NCBI GenBank assembly: GCA_937944095.1
Contig: CALEAC010000116.1
Span: 1 to 35,054 of the forward strand
Reading direction: 5' to 3'
Length of the DNA: 35,054 bases
From: an uncultured Saprospiraceae bacterium
GTDB taxonomy: Bacteria; Bacteroidota; Bacteroidia; Chitinophagales; Saprospiraceae
Each line of letters opens with the position of its first letter. Position 1 is the stretch's first letter. The position numbers and the translations under genes are program-made. Of the stretch, positions 1-10,349 are shown in pieces. The notes beneath the pieces were generated by a model. That model was not told the DNA's origin, searched no databases, and was given only the letters and a program-made list of their open reading frames with translations.

Positions 1-1
1 C

Positions 2-247
2 ATACCACCACTGCCGGTTATGAAAACTCTATACGTTTCCGGAGGAAGAAAAGATAAGATATCCAAGGGTGATCTCGCTGGTCTATTTATGAAACAAGCG
101 GAATTAGAAAAAGACGAATTAGGCATCATCGAAGTAAAAGATGAATGTGCCTTTGTCGCAGTGATTCGAGACAAAGCAGAGCTTGTGGCAGAACAACTTA
201 ATAACGCACGCGTAAAGAAAAGAAAGGTTAGAGTCTATACAATATAA
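2..247 (+). CDS. C-terminal fragment of DEAD-box RNA helicase (DbpA-like RNA-binding domain); 5' end outside the window
   Basis: Frame stays open to the left window edge (IPPLPV-MKTLYVSGGRKDKISKGDLAGLF...AEQLNNARVKKRKVRV), which resembles the DbpA/CsdA C-terminal RNA-binding domain. Confidence 0.75.
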   Translation: MPPLPVMKTLYVSGGRKDKISKGDLAGLFMKQAELEKDELGIIEVKDECAFVAVIRDKAELVAEQLNNARVKKRKVRVYTI

Positions 248-331
248 CATGTAGCAGATCAGATTCATTAAATCAAAGTAGGAGCCTAGCCTAGTTATAA
301 TTAAAGTAAGAACTTACACCAGCTATATGAT

Positions 332-2266
332 TTACTTTATAATCACTTTCCTTGTGGAATAACTATGTGCTGTATTAATTTGTAGAAGATAAGTCCCAGC
401 TGATAAGTCGGATGAATCGATAGTCAATTGATGTACTCCTGAAGCGTAATACCTATGTGCTTCTGTTAGCACACTCTGCCCCTGTACATTATAGAGACTT
501 AGTTGAATAGTGGAGCCACGCTGTAGTTCGAAGTCCAAGGTAAAGTAACCTGAGGCTGGATTAGGCACAAGGCCAGTTATCACTAGGTCTTGGAATAATG
601 GAACTGCTTTTTCCTCGACTGAGACTCCATTCTTGTTGTAGAAATAAGCATAGACTGCAAGTCTACCATCAGCAGTTCTTCCGTCTGACCAGAATGGGAT
701 AGTATATTCGCCAACTGTTAGAATCTCATTATACTCTCCGATACCAAAATCATTATTAAGCTGCCCTATGGTACTAAAGTCAGTCGATAAAGAACTGACA
801 GAAAATTCTTGAGATATACCATCATTATCTGTTTGTCTGAGATAATAGTTCGTCTCCATACCTAAAGAATCTGTTCGCCGATCATACCAGCCACCAACCA
901 GTTCCCCAGCTTCTGTGACAGCTAGAGAATTATAGAACTGGTCCGTATCTATATCAGTGAGCTCAGAGAAGCGCTGAGGCTCGGTCCAGCTTATTCCACC
1001 ATCACTAGTGCTTAGATAGTACACACTAGCTGACGTATACGCTATAGAGTCAGTCGGCAGGCCAAAGGCTGTAAATGACACATACAGCGTACCATCTGTA
1101 TCTGTTCCAGACATATCGACCGCCATCTGTGGACAAGGGTAAGCTCTATTTGAACTAATACCAGGTATCGAAAAGTCACTAGTCCCAAAATCAGAGAAGA
1201 CAAACTCTGTTACTTTCTTTGCTGAGGAGTAACTGGCACCCCCATCTTCGGATCGAGAATAATATAGAGCATAGAGGTTTTGGTTTTCGTCTTCATCTGC
1301 AAGGAAAGTAACATGTACCTGACCTTTTCGATCTACTTCTAAAGTAACGAACTGAGAGATGATATGTGTAGAATCAGAAATTACAATAGCCATACTATCA
1401 AACGCTGTCTCATTAGGCAACTTACGACGCATTGTAATATCATATGTTGGCTCATTGGAAGCAAGGCCTAGCATGACATAACCCATATATAAATTTCCCT
1501 TATAGGGACTTTCCTTATTAACATCTCCTACGAGCCACTCCTTATCAGCAGCAGCTTCGAGATCTGAAAAAGCTAGGAGATCTGTAAATTGGTTAAGTTC
1601 AATTGGCTCATAATTGGTATTCCAAGATAAGCCTCCATCTTCGGAGTCAGCAAGATAGATTCCCCACTTACCCTCTGAAATAGCTTGATCTACATCCACT
1701 CTAAGCCACGATAGATAGAGCTTGCCCTTATCGTCATAAGCCAGCAGTGGATCACCACCACCTAGGGTAATGCGATTTAATTCATTCCCAGTAAAGTCAG
1801 ACAACAACCAGGTATCACCAAAATCAAAGGTCACATAAATACTAATAGTTAGAGCCTCAAAAATGTTATCTATATTATAACTCATTACTGCAACGACAAG
1901 ATGATCTGGGTCATTGGGGTCGACAATAGCATGTAGTTCCGACTCCACTTTTCCTTGCTTACTGATGAGCACTTCGCCATTAGCATTATGCTTAGATGAT
2001 AACGGTGAGCTCTCAGCATCATGCATCTCAGCGTTCGCCACCAAACGTTCAAAGAACCCTTCTATCATTTCGAACTTTTCGATGGCTACGACTCTGCCAT
2101 CTTGATGAGTAGGCATGACAAAATTTTCCTGCCCTGATAAAGAGGCTGCAGCTATAGTCAATAAAAACAAGCAAGTACTCCTGGATAGATAAGTCATAAG
2201 GGCAAATTTATAAATGCAACGGTGATCGGTTAACAGTCGAGACCTTAGACAAGTAAAATAATACAC
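332..2266 (-). CDS. Secreted sialidase/BNR-repeat-like protein with T9SS type A C-terminal sorting domain
   Basis: BNR-like repeats (SEDGGLSW, SEDGGASY, STSDGGISW), signal-like N-terminus, C-terminal VPNPASGYF...GTYLLQI...KVIIK. Likely start is the internal Met MTYLSRSTCLFLL (~2197). Confidence 0.8.
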   Translation of the reverse strand: MYYFTCLRSRLLTDHRCIYKFALMTYLSRSTCLFLLTIAAASLSGQENFVMPTHQDGRVVAIEKFEMIEGFFERLVANAEMHDAESSPLSSKHNANGEVLISKQGKVESELHAIVDPNDPDHLVVAVMSYNIDNIFEALTISIYVTFDFGDTWLLSDFTGNELNRITLGGGDPLLAYDDKGKLYLSWLRVDVDQAISEGKWGIYLADSEDGGLSWNTNYEPIELNQFTDLLAFSDLEAAADKEWLVGDVNKESPYKGNLYMGYVMLGLASNEPTYDITMRRKLPNETAFDSMAIVISDSTHIISQFVTLEVDRKGQVHVTFLADEDENQNLYALYYSRSEDGGASYSSAKKVTEFVFSDFGTSDFSIPGISSNRAYPCPQMAVDMSGTDTDGTLYVSFTAFGLPTDSIAYTSASVYYLSTSDGGISWTEPQRFSELTDIDTDQFYNSLAVTEAGELVGGWYDRRTDSLGMETNYYLRQTDNDGISQEFSVSSLSTDFSTIGQLNNDFGIGEYNEILTVGEYTIPFWSDGRTADGRLAVYAYFYNKNGVSVEEKAVPLFQDLVITGLVPNPASGYFTLDFELQRGSTIQLSLYNVQGQSVLTEAHRYYASGVHQLTIDSSDLSAGTYLLQINTAHSYSTRKVIIK

Positions 2267-2336
2267 TTGCTACACTCCTCTGTTACTCTAAATATAAGAA
2301 ATAGATCAGATCTCATAGCTTATATAAGGCAGCTAA

Positions 2337-3278
2337 TCACGACATTTCTGTATCAGGCCTGATCGCTTTGATATTCCGCTGTAAACCCGCGAAACCAGTC
2401 CGTCTAACAGCACTTCCTACAAATAATGCATCAAATTTTTCTTGCGTAAGTCCTGCCCAGTCCTCAGACTCCATCGCTTCTAACATCTCGGAGGGCAAAA
2501 ACTTCGATTCATTGTGCGGCTTAGAGAATTTATTCCAAGGGCAAACATCCTGACAAATATCACAACCAAAGATCCAGTTTTCCATCTTCGATTTATATGC
2601 TTCTGGTATTTGATCCGCTTTGAGCTCTATTGTGAGATAGGAAATACACTTACTGGCATCGAGGGTATAGCCCTCTTCGGCTATTGCCTCTGTCGGACAA
2701 GCAGAAATACATCGAGTGCAGGTTCCACAGTGATCTGAGATGGGCACAGTGTACTCTAGAGGTACATTGAGAAGTAATTCAGCTAGAAAAAAATACGAAC
2801 CTTTCTTTGGATTTATAATTAAGCCATTCTTGCCATACCATCCCAAGCCGGCACGCTTAGCCCACTCTCTTTCCATGATAGGGGCACTGTCTACACATGC
2901 CCGACCGCTAACCCCGGGTAGCTCATCTTGGATAGTTTGCAGTAACTGTTTTAATTTTTTTCTTAAGAGCTTATGATAGTCTTTACCATATGCATACTTG
3001 GCGATCTGAGGGCCTTTATCTGTGAGCGTCTGCTCAGGGAAATAATTATAACTTAAGCAAACGACAGATTGTGCATCAGGCAGTAGTTTCTGAGGGTCTA
3101 TACGCAGTTCGTAATGATTCTCTAAGTAGTGCATCTGACCTTGGTATCCCTGGGCAAGCCAATCCTTGAGCCGGTCTCCTTCGTCATTTAGTGTGGCCAC
3201 TTTGGCGAAGCCTACTTCATCGAAGCCGAGTTCGATTGCTTTGGTACGAATAAGGTCTGATCTCTCTTGTAAGCTCAT
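2337..3278 (-). CDS. queG: Epoxyqueuosine reductase QueG
   Basis: Two 4Fe-4S motifs (CGTCTRCISACPTEAI, CDICQDVCPWN) and QueG-typical ERxWAxxAGLGWxGKNGLII. Confidence 0.93.
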   Translation of the reverse strand: MSLQERSDLIRTKAIELGFDEVGFAKVATLNDEGDRLKDWLAQGYQGQMHYLENHYELRIDPQKLLPDAQSVVCLSYNYFPEQTLTDKGPQIAKYAYGKDYHKLLRKKLKQLLQTIQDELPGVSGRACVDSAPIMEREWAKRAGLGWYGKNGLIINPKKGSYFFLAELLLNVPLEYTVPISDHCGTCTRCISACPTEAIAEEGYTLDASKCISYLTIELKADQIPEAYKSKMENWIFGCDICQDVCPWNKFSKPHNESKFLPSEMLEAMESEDWAGLTQEKFDALFVGSAVRRTGFAGLQRNIKAIRPDTEMS

Positions 3279-4708
3279 TATTCGATGATCAGTATTATAC
3301 TATCCTTTTTGGTCTTAATCTTAAGCCAATCAGTCAGTTTCTCTATCTCGTTTGGGTTGGGCGCTAAAGTGAAACTCGTATACGCAATCACCATTGTATC
3401 TATGCTCTCATCTACCAGGTCTCGAAAGATATTATCTGAGATAGAAAATTCTTCTAATTCAGGAAAAACAGATTTGGCTTCGTTAGAGAAGGCGACGACA
3501 TCGAAACTATTTTCTTCGAGACGGTGGATTTGGCTCTGTAACGCTCGGATGATACTATCCTTTTCATTGAAAACCTCAGTGGAATTATCTCTATATTCTT
3601 CCATGTAATTCTTAAGAGAAGCAAGATCCTCCTCTCCGACAACGTCAGCACCTTGGTAGATGATCAGCTTGCTTTTTTCGCCTAACTTTTGTCTGAAAAG
3701 ATTCTTGATTAATGCCAGTTCCTCCCCTTCTACTCTATCTCCGAAAAGCGTGACTTCGAAAATGCTCGCGTCTTGACGATAAGTCTTTACCTTCTTGATC
3801 ACAGTCCGGCCTGTGGGGTTGATAACCTCCCTGACAAATGATTCACAACTCTGCTCGAATACTGTCTTTTTGACCACATTAAAGGCCGTATAAATACTAG
3901 GAATAATCGTTGCTATGACGATAAAGGCTATATATGTTTTTACTCGAGCTTCTCTAACAGAATCCTCGAATTGCTTCTTACGATAGCGAAGCAACCTGAC
4001 GATAAAATAGGTGGATAGACTTATAAAAACACAATTGATACAAAAGAGATAAAGAGCACCAAAGAAGAAGCCCCATTCGAACTGGGCCAAGCCGTAGCCA
4101 GCTGTACAGAGTGGCGGCATCAGTGCAGTAGCAATCGCCACACCTGGTACAGCATTACTCTTCTCCTTCCTCGAACCAGCAACGATACCAGCTGTTCCGC
4201 CAAAAAAAGCAATCAGAACATCATAGAAATTAGGTGCAGTCCTCGAAATCAGTTCTGACTGGGCATCATCTAAGGGTGATATCCAGAAATACAAAGCAGA
4301 AGCTAAGACACTCATTAACACAGCAATGCCTAAATTCTTTGCTGCTTTGACTATCAGTTGGAAATCATTGATACCCATTCCTAAGCCGATACCCATTATT
4401 GGACCCATAATCGGTGAGATAAGCATGGCACCGATTATAACTGCTGTTGAGTTGACATTCAGACCAACTGAGCAGACCAATATAGCAAAGATGAGAATCC
4501 AGAGATTTGCCCCCTTGAATATTATGCCTTTCCTGATTTCCTTCTTCGCATCGCGCTCATGAGCGTTGTCAATATCTCGAAGATCAAATAGCTCCTTGAG
4601 CCAAGACTGAATATCCTTACCTAAATTATTATTCTGCTGTGTCGATGACTGACTCATATGCAATTTCTTAGCTGCACAAAATTGTATGTTTATTATATCA
4701 AATTCCAA
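3278..4708 (-). CDS. DUF389 family integral membrane protein
   Basis: Hydrophobic segments with GAMLISPIMGPIMGIGLG, typical of DUF389; probable start MSQSSTQQ (~4657). Confidence 0.85.
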   Translation of the reverse strand: MEFDIINIQFCAAKKLHMSQSSTQQNNNLGKDIQSWLKELFDLRDIDNAHERDAKKEIRKGIIFKGANLWILIFAILVCSVGLNVNSTAVIIGAMLISPIMGPIMGIGLGMGINDFQLIVKAAKNLGIAVLMSVLASALYFWISPLDDAQSELISRTAPNFYDVLIAFFGGTAGIVAGSRKEKSNAVPGVAIATALMPPLCTAGYGLAQFEWGFFFGALYLFCINCVFISLSTYFIVRLLRYRKKQFEDSVREARVKTYIAFIVIATIIPSIYTAFNVVKKTVFEQSCESFVREVINPTGRTVIKKVKTYRQDASIFEVTLFGDRVEGEELALIKNLFRQKLGEKSKLIIYQGADVVGEEDLASLKNYMEEYRDNSTEVFNEKDSIIRALQSQIHRLEENSFDVVAFSNEAKSVFPELEEFSISDNIFRDLVDESIDTMVIAYTSFTLAPNPNEIEKLTDWLKIKTKKDSIILIIE

Positions 4709-4771
4709 TCAGTAGCGGAAGACGACACATAATCAGCCTAAAAAACTCAGGAATATATGAATCCATATAAA

Positions 4772-5287
4772 CTAGCGCCTCTTAGCGAAGAAATCCTTAA
4801 GCATAGTCCCACAATTATCATGGCAAATACCATATTCGAGCTTTGTATCAGGATGTAAGAGTTCCTTGCCGTAAATCATGAATCCGCCTTTATCGTCAGA
4901 CGCACCATAGACGAGTTTTTGCACACGTGCCCACTTTAGTGCACCAGCGCACATGATACAGGGCTCTAAGGTCACATAAATCGTACAATCTGTCAGAAAC
5001 TTGGAACCCAAGTAATTGGATGCAGCTGTTATGGCTAAGATCTCAGCATGTGCCGTAATATCCTCTAATCTCTCGACCTGATTATGGGCCTTAGCAATCA
5101 CAACATTATTACAGACAACAACAGCCCCTACAGGTACTTCCCCAGAGGAAGCCGCGATTTCTGCTTCCTGTATCGCCTTTTTCATGAAATGCTCATCAGA
5201 AAATACACTCAACATTATGATATAGATTAGAGTAAAATAAAAAAACGATTGTCCGTAATGATACCAATAGCTGACCACCATTTCCAT
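4772..5287 (-). CDS. tadA: tRNA adenosine(34)/nucleoside deaminase
   Basis: Deaminase motifs TAHAEI and PCIMCAGAL; likely start MLSVFSDEHFM (~5215). Confidence 0.9.
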   Translation of the reverse strand: MEMVVSYWYHYGQSFFYFTLIYIIMLSVFSDEHFMKKAIQEAEIAASSGEVPVGAVVVCNNVVIAKAHNQVERLEDITAHAEILAITAASNYLGSKFLTDCTIYVTLEPCIMCAGALKWARVQKLVYGASDDKGGFMIYGKELLHPDTKLEYGICHDNCGTMLKDFFAKRR

Positions 5288-5488
5288 TCTTGCCCTCTAA
5301 CTCCCTGAAGGGCAACTTCAGCCCGAGCCATGGATACCCTTTTTGGGGATTATGGGTGAGCAGGGCATTATCAGAACCTCTAGCTAAGATTTAGGATACT
5401 CAGATAAAAAAAATGGAGTTGCCTAGTTAGCAATCCCACAACTATAACTTTGCTTATTCAAATATAAGGTACAAACCCAATCAGACAT

Positions 5489-5523
5489 AAAAAAAGGGGA
5501 ACACAGTGAAGCATTCCCCTTTT
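5489..5523 (-). terminator. Rho-independent terminator downstream of the T9SS protein gene at 5542-6234
   Basis: Stem AAAAGGGGAA/TTCCCCTTTT with loop of about 11 nt; T-run on the minus strand. Confidence 0.8.
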
Positions 5524-5541
5524 AACATATATTTTTTAAAA

Positions 5542-6234
5542 TCAGTCCTTGATCAATCTTTTAGTTGTTATTACTTGACCTTTGTTATCATATAAACTAA
5601 GGTAGTATATACCTTTCTGGAAGCTTGTCAGGTCATAAGATGCATCTGTCTTATGGTTATACGTCTGAACCTTCTTACCAACGAAATCAAATAAATTCAT
5701 CATGCTGACATCACTATTATTAGTCACCTTAAAGTAGTTTGCCGCTGGGTTAGGGTAGATACTCACAGTTGTATCGACTAAAGCATCAGAGATAGAAGAT
5801 CCACCTTGTATCTCATAATCAATTCTAAGCACACCATATTCGATCGAGCTATCTTCTGCATCGTACAATCTAAAGTTGATGTGACCAACACCCTGAACGC
5901 CTTTGTGGTCGAGTGTTACTTTAAAAAAACCGACTACTGATTCACCTGACCCTATGAAATTAGGCTCCGAAGGAGGACAAGTTTCTGTCCCTGGTCCATA
6001 ACAAAGATTGGCATCACAGATAGTGAATTGCCACTCTTCTGGAATATCAGCTCTATCTACAGTCCATAGAAATGGAGCCTCTCCAGCTGAATTATTGAAT
6101 ACATCGAACTTTGCATCTATCCGACTATCATCAATGCTACCTGTAACCTCAATGCTTTCTGGATTGATGTCCAGGTTCTGACCAACTAGTGAAAAGGATA
6201 AGCAAAGGCTAACTAAGAGTATAAGTTGTTTCAT
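5542..6234 (-). CDS. Secreted protein with T9SS type A sorting domain
   Basis: Signal peptide MKQLILLVSLCLSFSLVGQ; C-terminal IYPNPAANYFKV...GIYYLSLYDNKGQVITTKRLIKD. Confidence 0.8.
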   Translation of the reverse strand: MKQLILLVSLCLSFSLVGQNLDINPESIEVTGSIDDSRIDAKFDVFNNSAGEAPFLWTVDRADIPEEWQFTICDANLCYGPGTETCPPSEPNFIGSGESVVGFFKVTLDHKGVQGVGHINFRLYDAEDSSIEYGVLRIDYEIQGGSSISDALVDTTVSIYPNPAANYFKVTNNSDVSMMNLFDFVGKKVQTYNHKTDASYDLTSFQKGIYYLSLYDNKGQVITTKRLIKD

Positions 6235-6374
6235 AGTAATATTTATTTGACCTGGATAAAATTAAACATTTTTCATATTTAAAAGCTTAAGAATTGGTGA
6301 ATTGTCTTAAAAAAACACAAAACAAGCTCATAAAAGACGATTTCTAATCTAATTGAGATTTCTTAGATTTGCGG

Positions 6375-7844
6375 ATGGATACAAAGATTAAAGCACCATT
6401 TCTGGAATCATTCACTTTTGATGATGTTCTTTTGGTCCCTGCTTACTCAGAAGTTCTGCCCAGAGATGTCTCCCTTAAGACCAAGATTACTAAAGATCTC
6501 GCACTCAACATTCCGATAGTTTCTGCTGCGATGGACACGGTTACGGAATACAAACTGGCTATAGCGATGGCTAGAACCGGTGGTATAGGTCTGATTCATA
6601 AGAACATGAGTATTGCAGACCAGGCGGAGCAAGTTAGGAAGGTCAAACGATCAGAAAGCGGTATGATTATCGATCCAGTCACCCTGGGTGCTGATGCATT
6701 AGTAGCTGATGCTCAGAGACTTATGAAAGTACATAAGATTGGCGGCATCCCAATAATAGATAAAGATGGTAAGCTGATCGGTATCCTTACTAATCGAGAT
6801 CTAAGATTCGAAACAGACCCTAAGCAAAAGGCTAAGGATCTCATGACGAAAGAAAACCTGATTACTGCACCCGAAGGAACAACCCTAGAGGAAGCTAAAT
6901 CAATCTTGCAGAAACATAAGATCGAGAAACTTCCTGTTGTAACCAAGGACAACATCTTAGTCGGACTCATTACGTATAAGGATATCCTCAGAGTCCAGGA
7001 CTACCCTAATTCTTCTAAGGACATCCATGGCCGATTGCTGGTCGGTGCTGCTGTGGGTGTTACCGCCGACACACTAGAACGTATGGAAGCCCTTATCAGC
7101 ATGGATGTCGATGTGATAGCGATAGATACAGCCCATGGTCACTCATTAGGTGTTCTCAATATGGTCAGAGAAGCCAAAGCCAATTTTCCTGACATACAGA
7201 TTATTGGGGGCAATGTAGCGACCGCCGCCGCCGCCAGAGCCTTAGTCGAAGCTGGCGCTGATGGTGTCAAGGTAGGTATAGGACCAGGATCTATATGCAC
7301 CACAAGGATTGTAGCCGGTGTCGGTGTCCCGCAACTTACAGCCATCATGGAAGCCGCCAAAGGGGTAAAAGGTACAGGGATACCCATCATAGGGGATGGC
7401 GGGATTCGGTACACTGGCGACATAGGTAAGGCAATCGCTGCTGGTGCAGATTGTATTATGGCTGGCTCCCTATTCGCTGGGACGGAAGAAGCGCCAGGCG
7501 AGACAATCCTATATCAAGGCCGAAAATTTAAAGTATACAGGGGCATGGGCTCACTCGGCGCGATGCAGATTGGCTCTAAAGACAGGTACTTTCAGGATAT
7601 GGAAAGCGATGTAAAAAAGCTAGTCCCAGAAGGTATCGAGGGGCGTGTCCCATATAAAGGCACCTTATCAGAAGTCATGGTCCAATATCTCGGCGGACTA
7701 AGAGCTGGTATGGGTTATGTCGGAGCAAAGGATATTTCTACTCTGAAGAATGCTCAGATGGTCAAAATATCAGCTTCTGGCATTCATGAAAGCCATCCTC
7801 ACAACATCAATATCACCAAGGAAGCGCCTAATTATACTCGATAA
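6375..7844 (+). CDS. guaB: Inosine-5'-monophosphate dehydrogenase
   Basis: [16 protein letters not shown], tandem CBS domains, active-site loop [21 protein letters not shown] track starts at TTG 6369; ATG at 6375 is preferred. Confidence 0.97.
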   Translation: MDTKIKAPFLESFTFDDVLLVPAYSEVLPRDVSLKTKITKDLALNIPIVSAAMDTVTEYKLAIAMARTGGIGLIHKNMSIADQAEQVRKVKRSESGMIIDPVTLGADALVADAQRLMKVHKIGGIPIIDKDGKLIGILTNRDLRFETDPKQKAKDLMTKENLITAPEGTTLEEAKSILQKHKIEKLPVVTKDNILVGLITYKDILRVQDYPNSSKDIHGRLLVGAAVGVTADTLERMEALISMDVDVIAIDTAHGHSLGVLNMVREAKANFPDIQIIGGNVATAAAARALVEAGADGVKVGIGPGSICTTRIVAGVGVPQLTAIMEAAKGVKGTGIPIIGDGGIRYTGDIGKAIAAGADCIMAGSLFAGTEEAPGETILYQGRKFKVYRGMGSLGAMQIGSKDRYFQDMESDVKKLVPEGIEGRVPYKGTLSEVMVQYLGGLRAGMGYVGAKDISTLKNAQMVKISASGIHESHPHNINITKEAPNYTR

Positions 7845-7968
7845 ATGCAATAAGGAATACAATTGACCAAGGACGGACGGAGGACGGAATAAGAGGAACG
7901 GTTAACGGTGAGCAAGCATAGAATTAGGGGCTAACAGGAAAACGAGAGCTTCCATGTTTGTGATGTAA

Positions 7969-8370
7969 CTAAGTGATGAATCTATCTCTTGGGAAATTCA
8001 CTTGTAGAGCACATGCATCACTCTGTGTAACAATACTCTGTCGATTCGCAGCGACCTTAGTATAGACCCAATCTCTTATCCATCTAGGCACGACTCTGAA
8101 TACGCCCAATAAACTGAGGGGTGGTGATAACCAACTACAAATCCTTATAGCGGCTGTGCTATCGGAGTAGATTACACCTTGGTCGATGAGTATAACCGAA
8201 TCTGGATTATTAGGTAACGCAAATTGCTGTTGTAGAGACTTATAAGGGTGACTCTGCGATGAGATGAAAAGCAGCTCAGAATTCTTTTCGTGATCTAAGA
8301 TAAAACGGACCGTCCTGTTACAAAAGTCACAGGTGCCATCAATAATGACTACCGGCTGCTTTAGTTCCAT
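7969..8370 (-). CDS. Thiol-disulfide oxidoreductase-like DCC family protein (DUF393)
   Basis: DGTCDFCNRTVRFIL with CxxC and family-typical length. Confidence 0.85.
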   Translation of the reverse strand: MELKQPVVIIDGTCDFCNRTVRFILDHEKNSELLFISSQSHPYKSLQQQFALPNNPDSVILIDQGVIYSDSTAAIRICSWLSPPLSLLGVFRVVPRWIRDWVYTKVAANRQSIVTQSDACALQVNFPRDRFIT

Positions 8371-8374
8371 GTTC

Positions 8375-9331
8375 TCACTTCTTCTTTTTCATCTTAGTGA
8401 CTTCCTTTTTATAGAAGTCATAATGGCCTTTATCTCTGAGGAAGTTCTCTAGCCTCGCTTTGAGTACTTCATCCTCAGAAGCATTGAGACTCTGGATAAC
8501 TTCAGTCAGATCCTCTCCGAGGATACCTCTCTTCCGCAAAGAATAAGACCAATAAATCAAGAATGCGATGATCGCAAATGAAAAAATCGCAAAGTAATAG
8601 GCGTTCTGCCTTACCACCCTAAGAATATCAGGGATAGGTTCGGCCAGATTAATGTTAGACTGGACATCTGCTGCCAAACTGATGATACTGTCCCTAAGCT
8701 CTTTACTCAGCAATTCTGTACTAAGCTTATGAGATAAGGGTCTTAAGTCTAGATTAGCCACTGCAACATTGACAAAAGCCGTCATACTATCTCTCAAGGA
8801 AGCTGAGAAAACTTGCTCGACAGACTTATCTATGCCATGTAGCTGCTTATCCAGATCACGAAATACTCTGTCCAGACTCTTAGTGAGACTATGCTCTAAG
8901 CCCTCTATTGCCGCAGAAAAATCACTTTCTGCATGCTGAGAAGTGGCAGTTAGAAAAGCTTTCAGTTCATGTTCGACTTCCTTATTAATCAAGTTATCGA
9001 CGACACCTCTTGAGAATTTCTTCCCAGGTGTTCTGGTATCAAGATTTCTGAATACTTCATTCAGTTTGTCCTCTATATTTTCTGCTAGACGCTCACTTAA
9101 CACTTGCAATGAGGTATCAGCTGAAGGGGATGCAGATCCTGACAAAGCGCCTTCCATAGCAGCCCTAGTCATATCCTTAATCTTGGACTCTGAAGTCAAT
9201 TCATCTATGCGACTACTGATTTTCTTAGCTGAACCAACACCGATACGGCCTGGTTGGAACAGCGCACAACTACTTATACAGCTGAAAATAATAAGTATGA
9301 AGATGAGTTTAGAGATTCGCATGTAACACAA
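8375..9331 (-). CDS. Hypothetical lipoprotein with one C-terminal-half transmembrane segment
   Basis: Lipobox-like CISSCALF after a hydrophobic N-terminus; TM segment YYFAIFSFAIIAFLIYWSY; start probably the second Met (~9322). Confidence 0.7.
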   Translation of the reverse strand: MCYMRISKLIFILIIFSCISSCALFQPGRIGVGSAKKISSRIDELTSESKIKDMTRAAMEGALSGSASPSADTSLQVLSERLAENIEDKLNEVFRNLDTRTPGKKFSRGVVDNLINKEVEHELKAFLTATSQHAESDFSAAIEGLEHSLTKSLDRVFRDLDKQLHGIDKSVEQVFSASLRDSMTAFVNVAVANLDLRPLSHKLSTELLSKELRDSIISLAADVQSNINLAEPIPDILRVVRQNAYYFAIFSFAIIAFLIYWSYSLRKRGILGEDLTEVIQSLNASEDEVLKARLENFLRDKGHYDFYKKEVTKMKKKK

Positions 9332-9530
9332 ATTTATACCATTGTGCAGCTAGAGTCCACTTATTAATTAGGTGACAAATGAAGGTTTATATCGAAAAAC
9401 AGCCCTTATTGAATACAAATATCTGGCTTATCGCATGCAAGCCTATTAATATTATGCATTCGTGCCAATAACTAGCTATTTGTTTTGGATTAATTAACTT
9501 TTACCTTATCTTAAACTAAAATCTAGCACT

Positions 9531-9959
9531 ATGATGAATAAAGAAGTCAGGAGCATCATGACCAAAGATCCCTTGGTCGCCTCCCCAGAACAATCCATTA
9601 AGGAAGTTACAGCACTGTTATTAGCAAAAAAAATGCAACAAATACCTGTTGTCAAGGATGGTATATTACTAGGTCTAATCACCTCTTATGACTTATGGCG
9701 CAAGACGAACCAAGACCTCGGAGAAGCCCAACTGGTCCAAGATGTGATGACAACCAATGTTCTGACAATAGCCCCAAAAGATAAAGTTGGTACTGCGGCA
9801 CAATTATTTGCTGACAAGCGATTCAAAACGCTGCCAGTTGTCAATCTGGATAATGAGCTCAAAGGTGTGGTGACAGCCTTTGATGTCATAAGACAAGCTT
9901 ACCTCTCCGAGTTTCCGCAGCCTAGTTTGTACCGTGAGGAATTCCTTCAGAATAGCTAG
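9531..9959 (+). CDS. Stand-alone tandem CBS-domain protein
   Basis: Two CBS repeats (VRSIMTKDPLVASPEQSI..., VQDVMTTNVLTIAPKDKV...). Confidence 0.9.
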   Translation: MMNKEVRSIMTKDPLVASPEQSIKEVTALLLAKKMQQIPVVKDGILLGLITSYDLWRKTNQDLGEAQLVQDVMTTNVLTIAPKDKVGTAAQLFADKRFKTLPVVNLDNELKGVVTAFDVIRQAYLSEFPQPSLYREEFLQNS

Positions 9960-9997
9960 CGATACAATATTAATACAAACGGTTATGCATATATCAC

Positions 9998-10032
9998 AAT
10001 GAGGGTGACTCTGATCATCCTCATTTTTTTTT
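9998..10032 (+). terminator. Rho-independent terminator after the CBS protein gene
   Basis: AATGAGG...CCTCATT stem followed by a run of T. Confidence 0.8.
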
Positions 10033-10064
10033 AGTACCCAACAGCTTCACCTTTCAGACTTGTA

Positions 10065-10160
10065 CTATTGAATTTTATACCCGATACTCAATCCAATTCG
10101 AGTAGCTGTAGCAGCTTTTTCAGACACTCTATAATTTAGGTGCTTTGAGCAGACCACTTT
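10065..10160 (-). pseudogene. Possible C-terminal remnant of an outer-membrane beta-barrel protein
   Basis: Minus-strand translation between stops ends HLNYRVSEKAATATRIGLSIGYKIQ*, resembling a beta-barrel C-terminal strand; no upstream reading frame. Confidence 0.35.
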
Positions 10161-10296
10161 TTATAATTATTATAAAGAGTCATAACAAAACTTCGACTGT
10201 CACCATACTATTGCAAAATCAGAAATGATTTTAGCTGGTACCATAATTCTGGCATATCTGTCGAAGATTTGTCCTCATTGGTCTGATTAGCATGCC

Positions 10297-10331
10297 ATAA
10301 AAGGTTCTATGTATTGCATAGTACCTTTTAT
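10297..10331. promoter_or_regulatory. 35-bp near-perfect palindrome upstream of padR (candidate PadR operator or bidirectional hairpin)
   Basis: ATAAAAGGTTCTATG-TATTG-CATAGTACCTTTTAT; 14 of 15 arm positions complementary. Confidence 0.7.
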
Positions 10332-10345
10332 TATACATATCTTTG
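10313..10345 (+). promoter_or_regulatory. Bacteroidota-type promoter for padR-pspC
   Basis: -33-like ATTG (10313-10316), 21-nt spacer, -7 TATCTTTG (10338-10345). Confidence 0.6.
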
Positions 10346-10349
10346 AGGT

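Noticed and set aside
1914-2976. Small plus-strand ORFs 1914-2105, 2368-2553, 2514-2738 and 2740-2976
   Set aside because: Antisense shadows inside the sialidase-like gene and queG; no recognisable domains
3285-4562. ORFs 3285-3608 (+), 3454-3651 (-) and 4326-4562 (+)
   Set aside because: Overlap the DUF389 coding sequence in other frames; compositionally shadow-like
5280-5540. Possible TPP/cobalamin-type riboswitch upstream of tadA
   Set aside because: No recognisable core motifs of known riboswitches; the REP-like palindrome is the simpler reading
6447-7423. Minus-strand ORFs within guaB
   Set aside because: Antisense of a highly conserved gene
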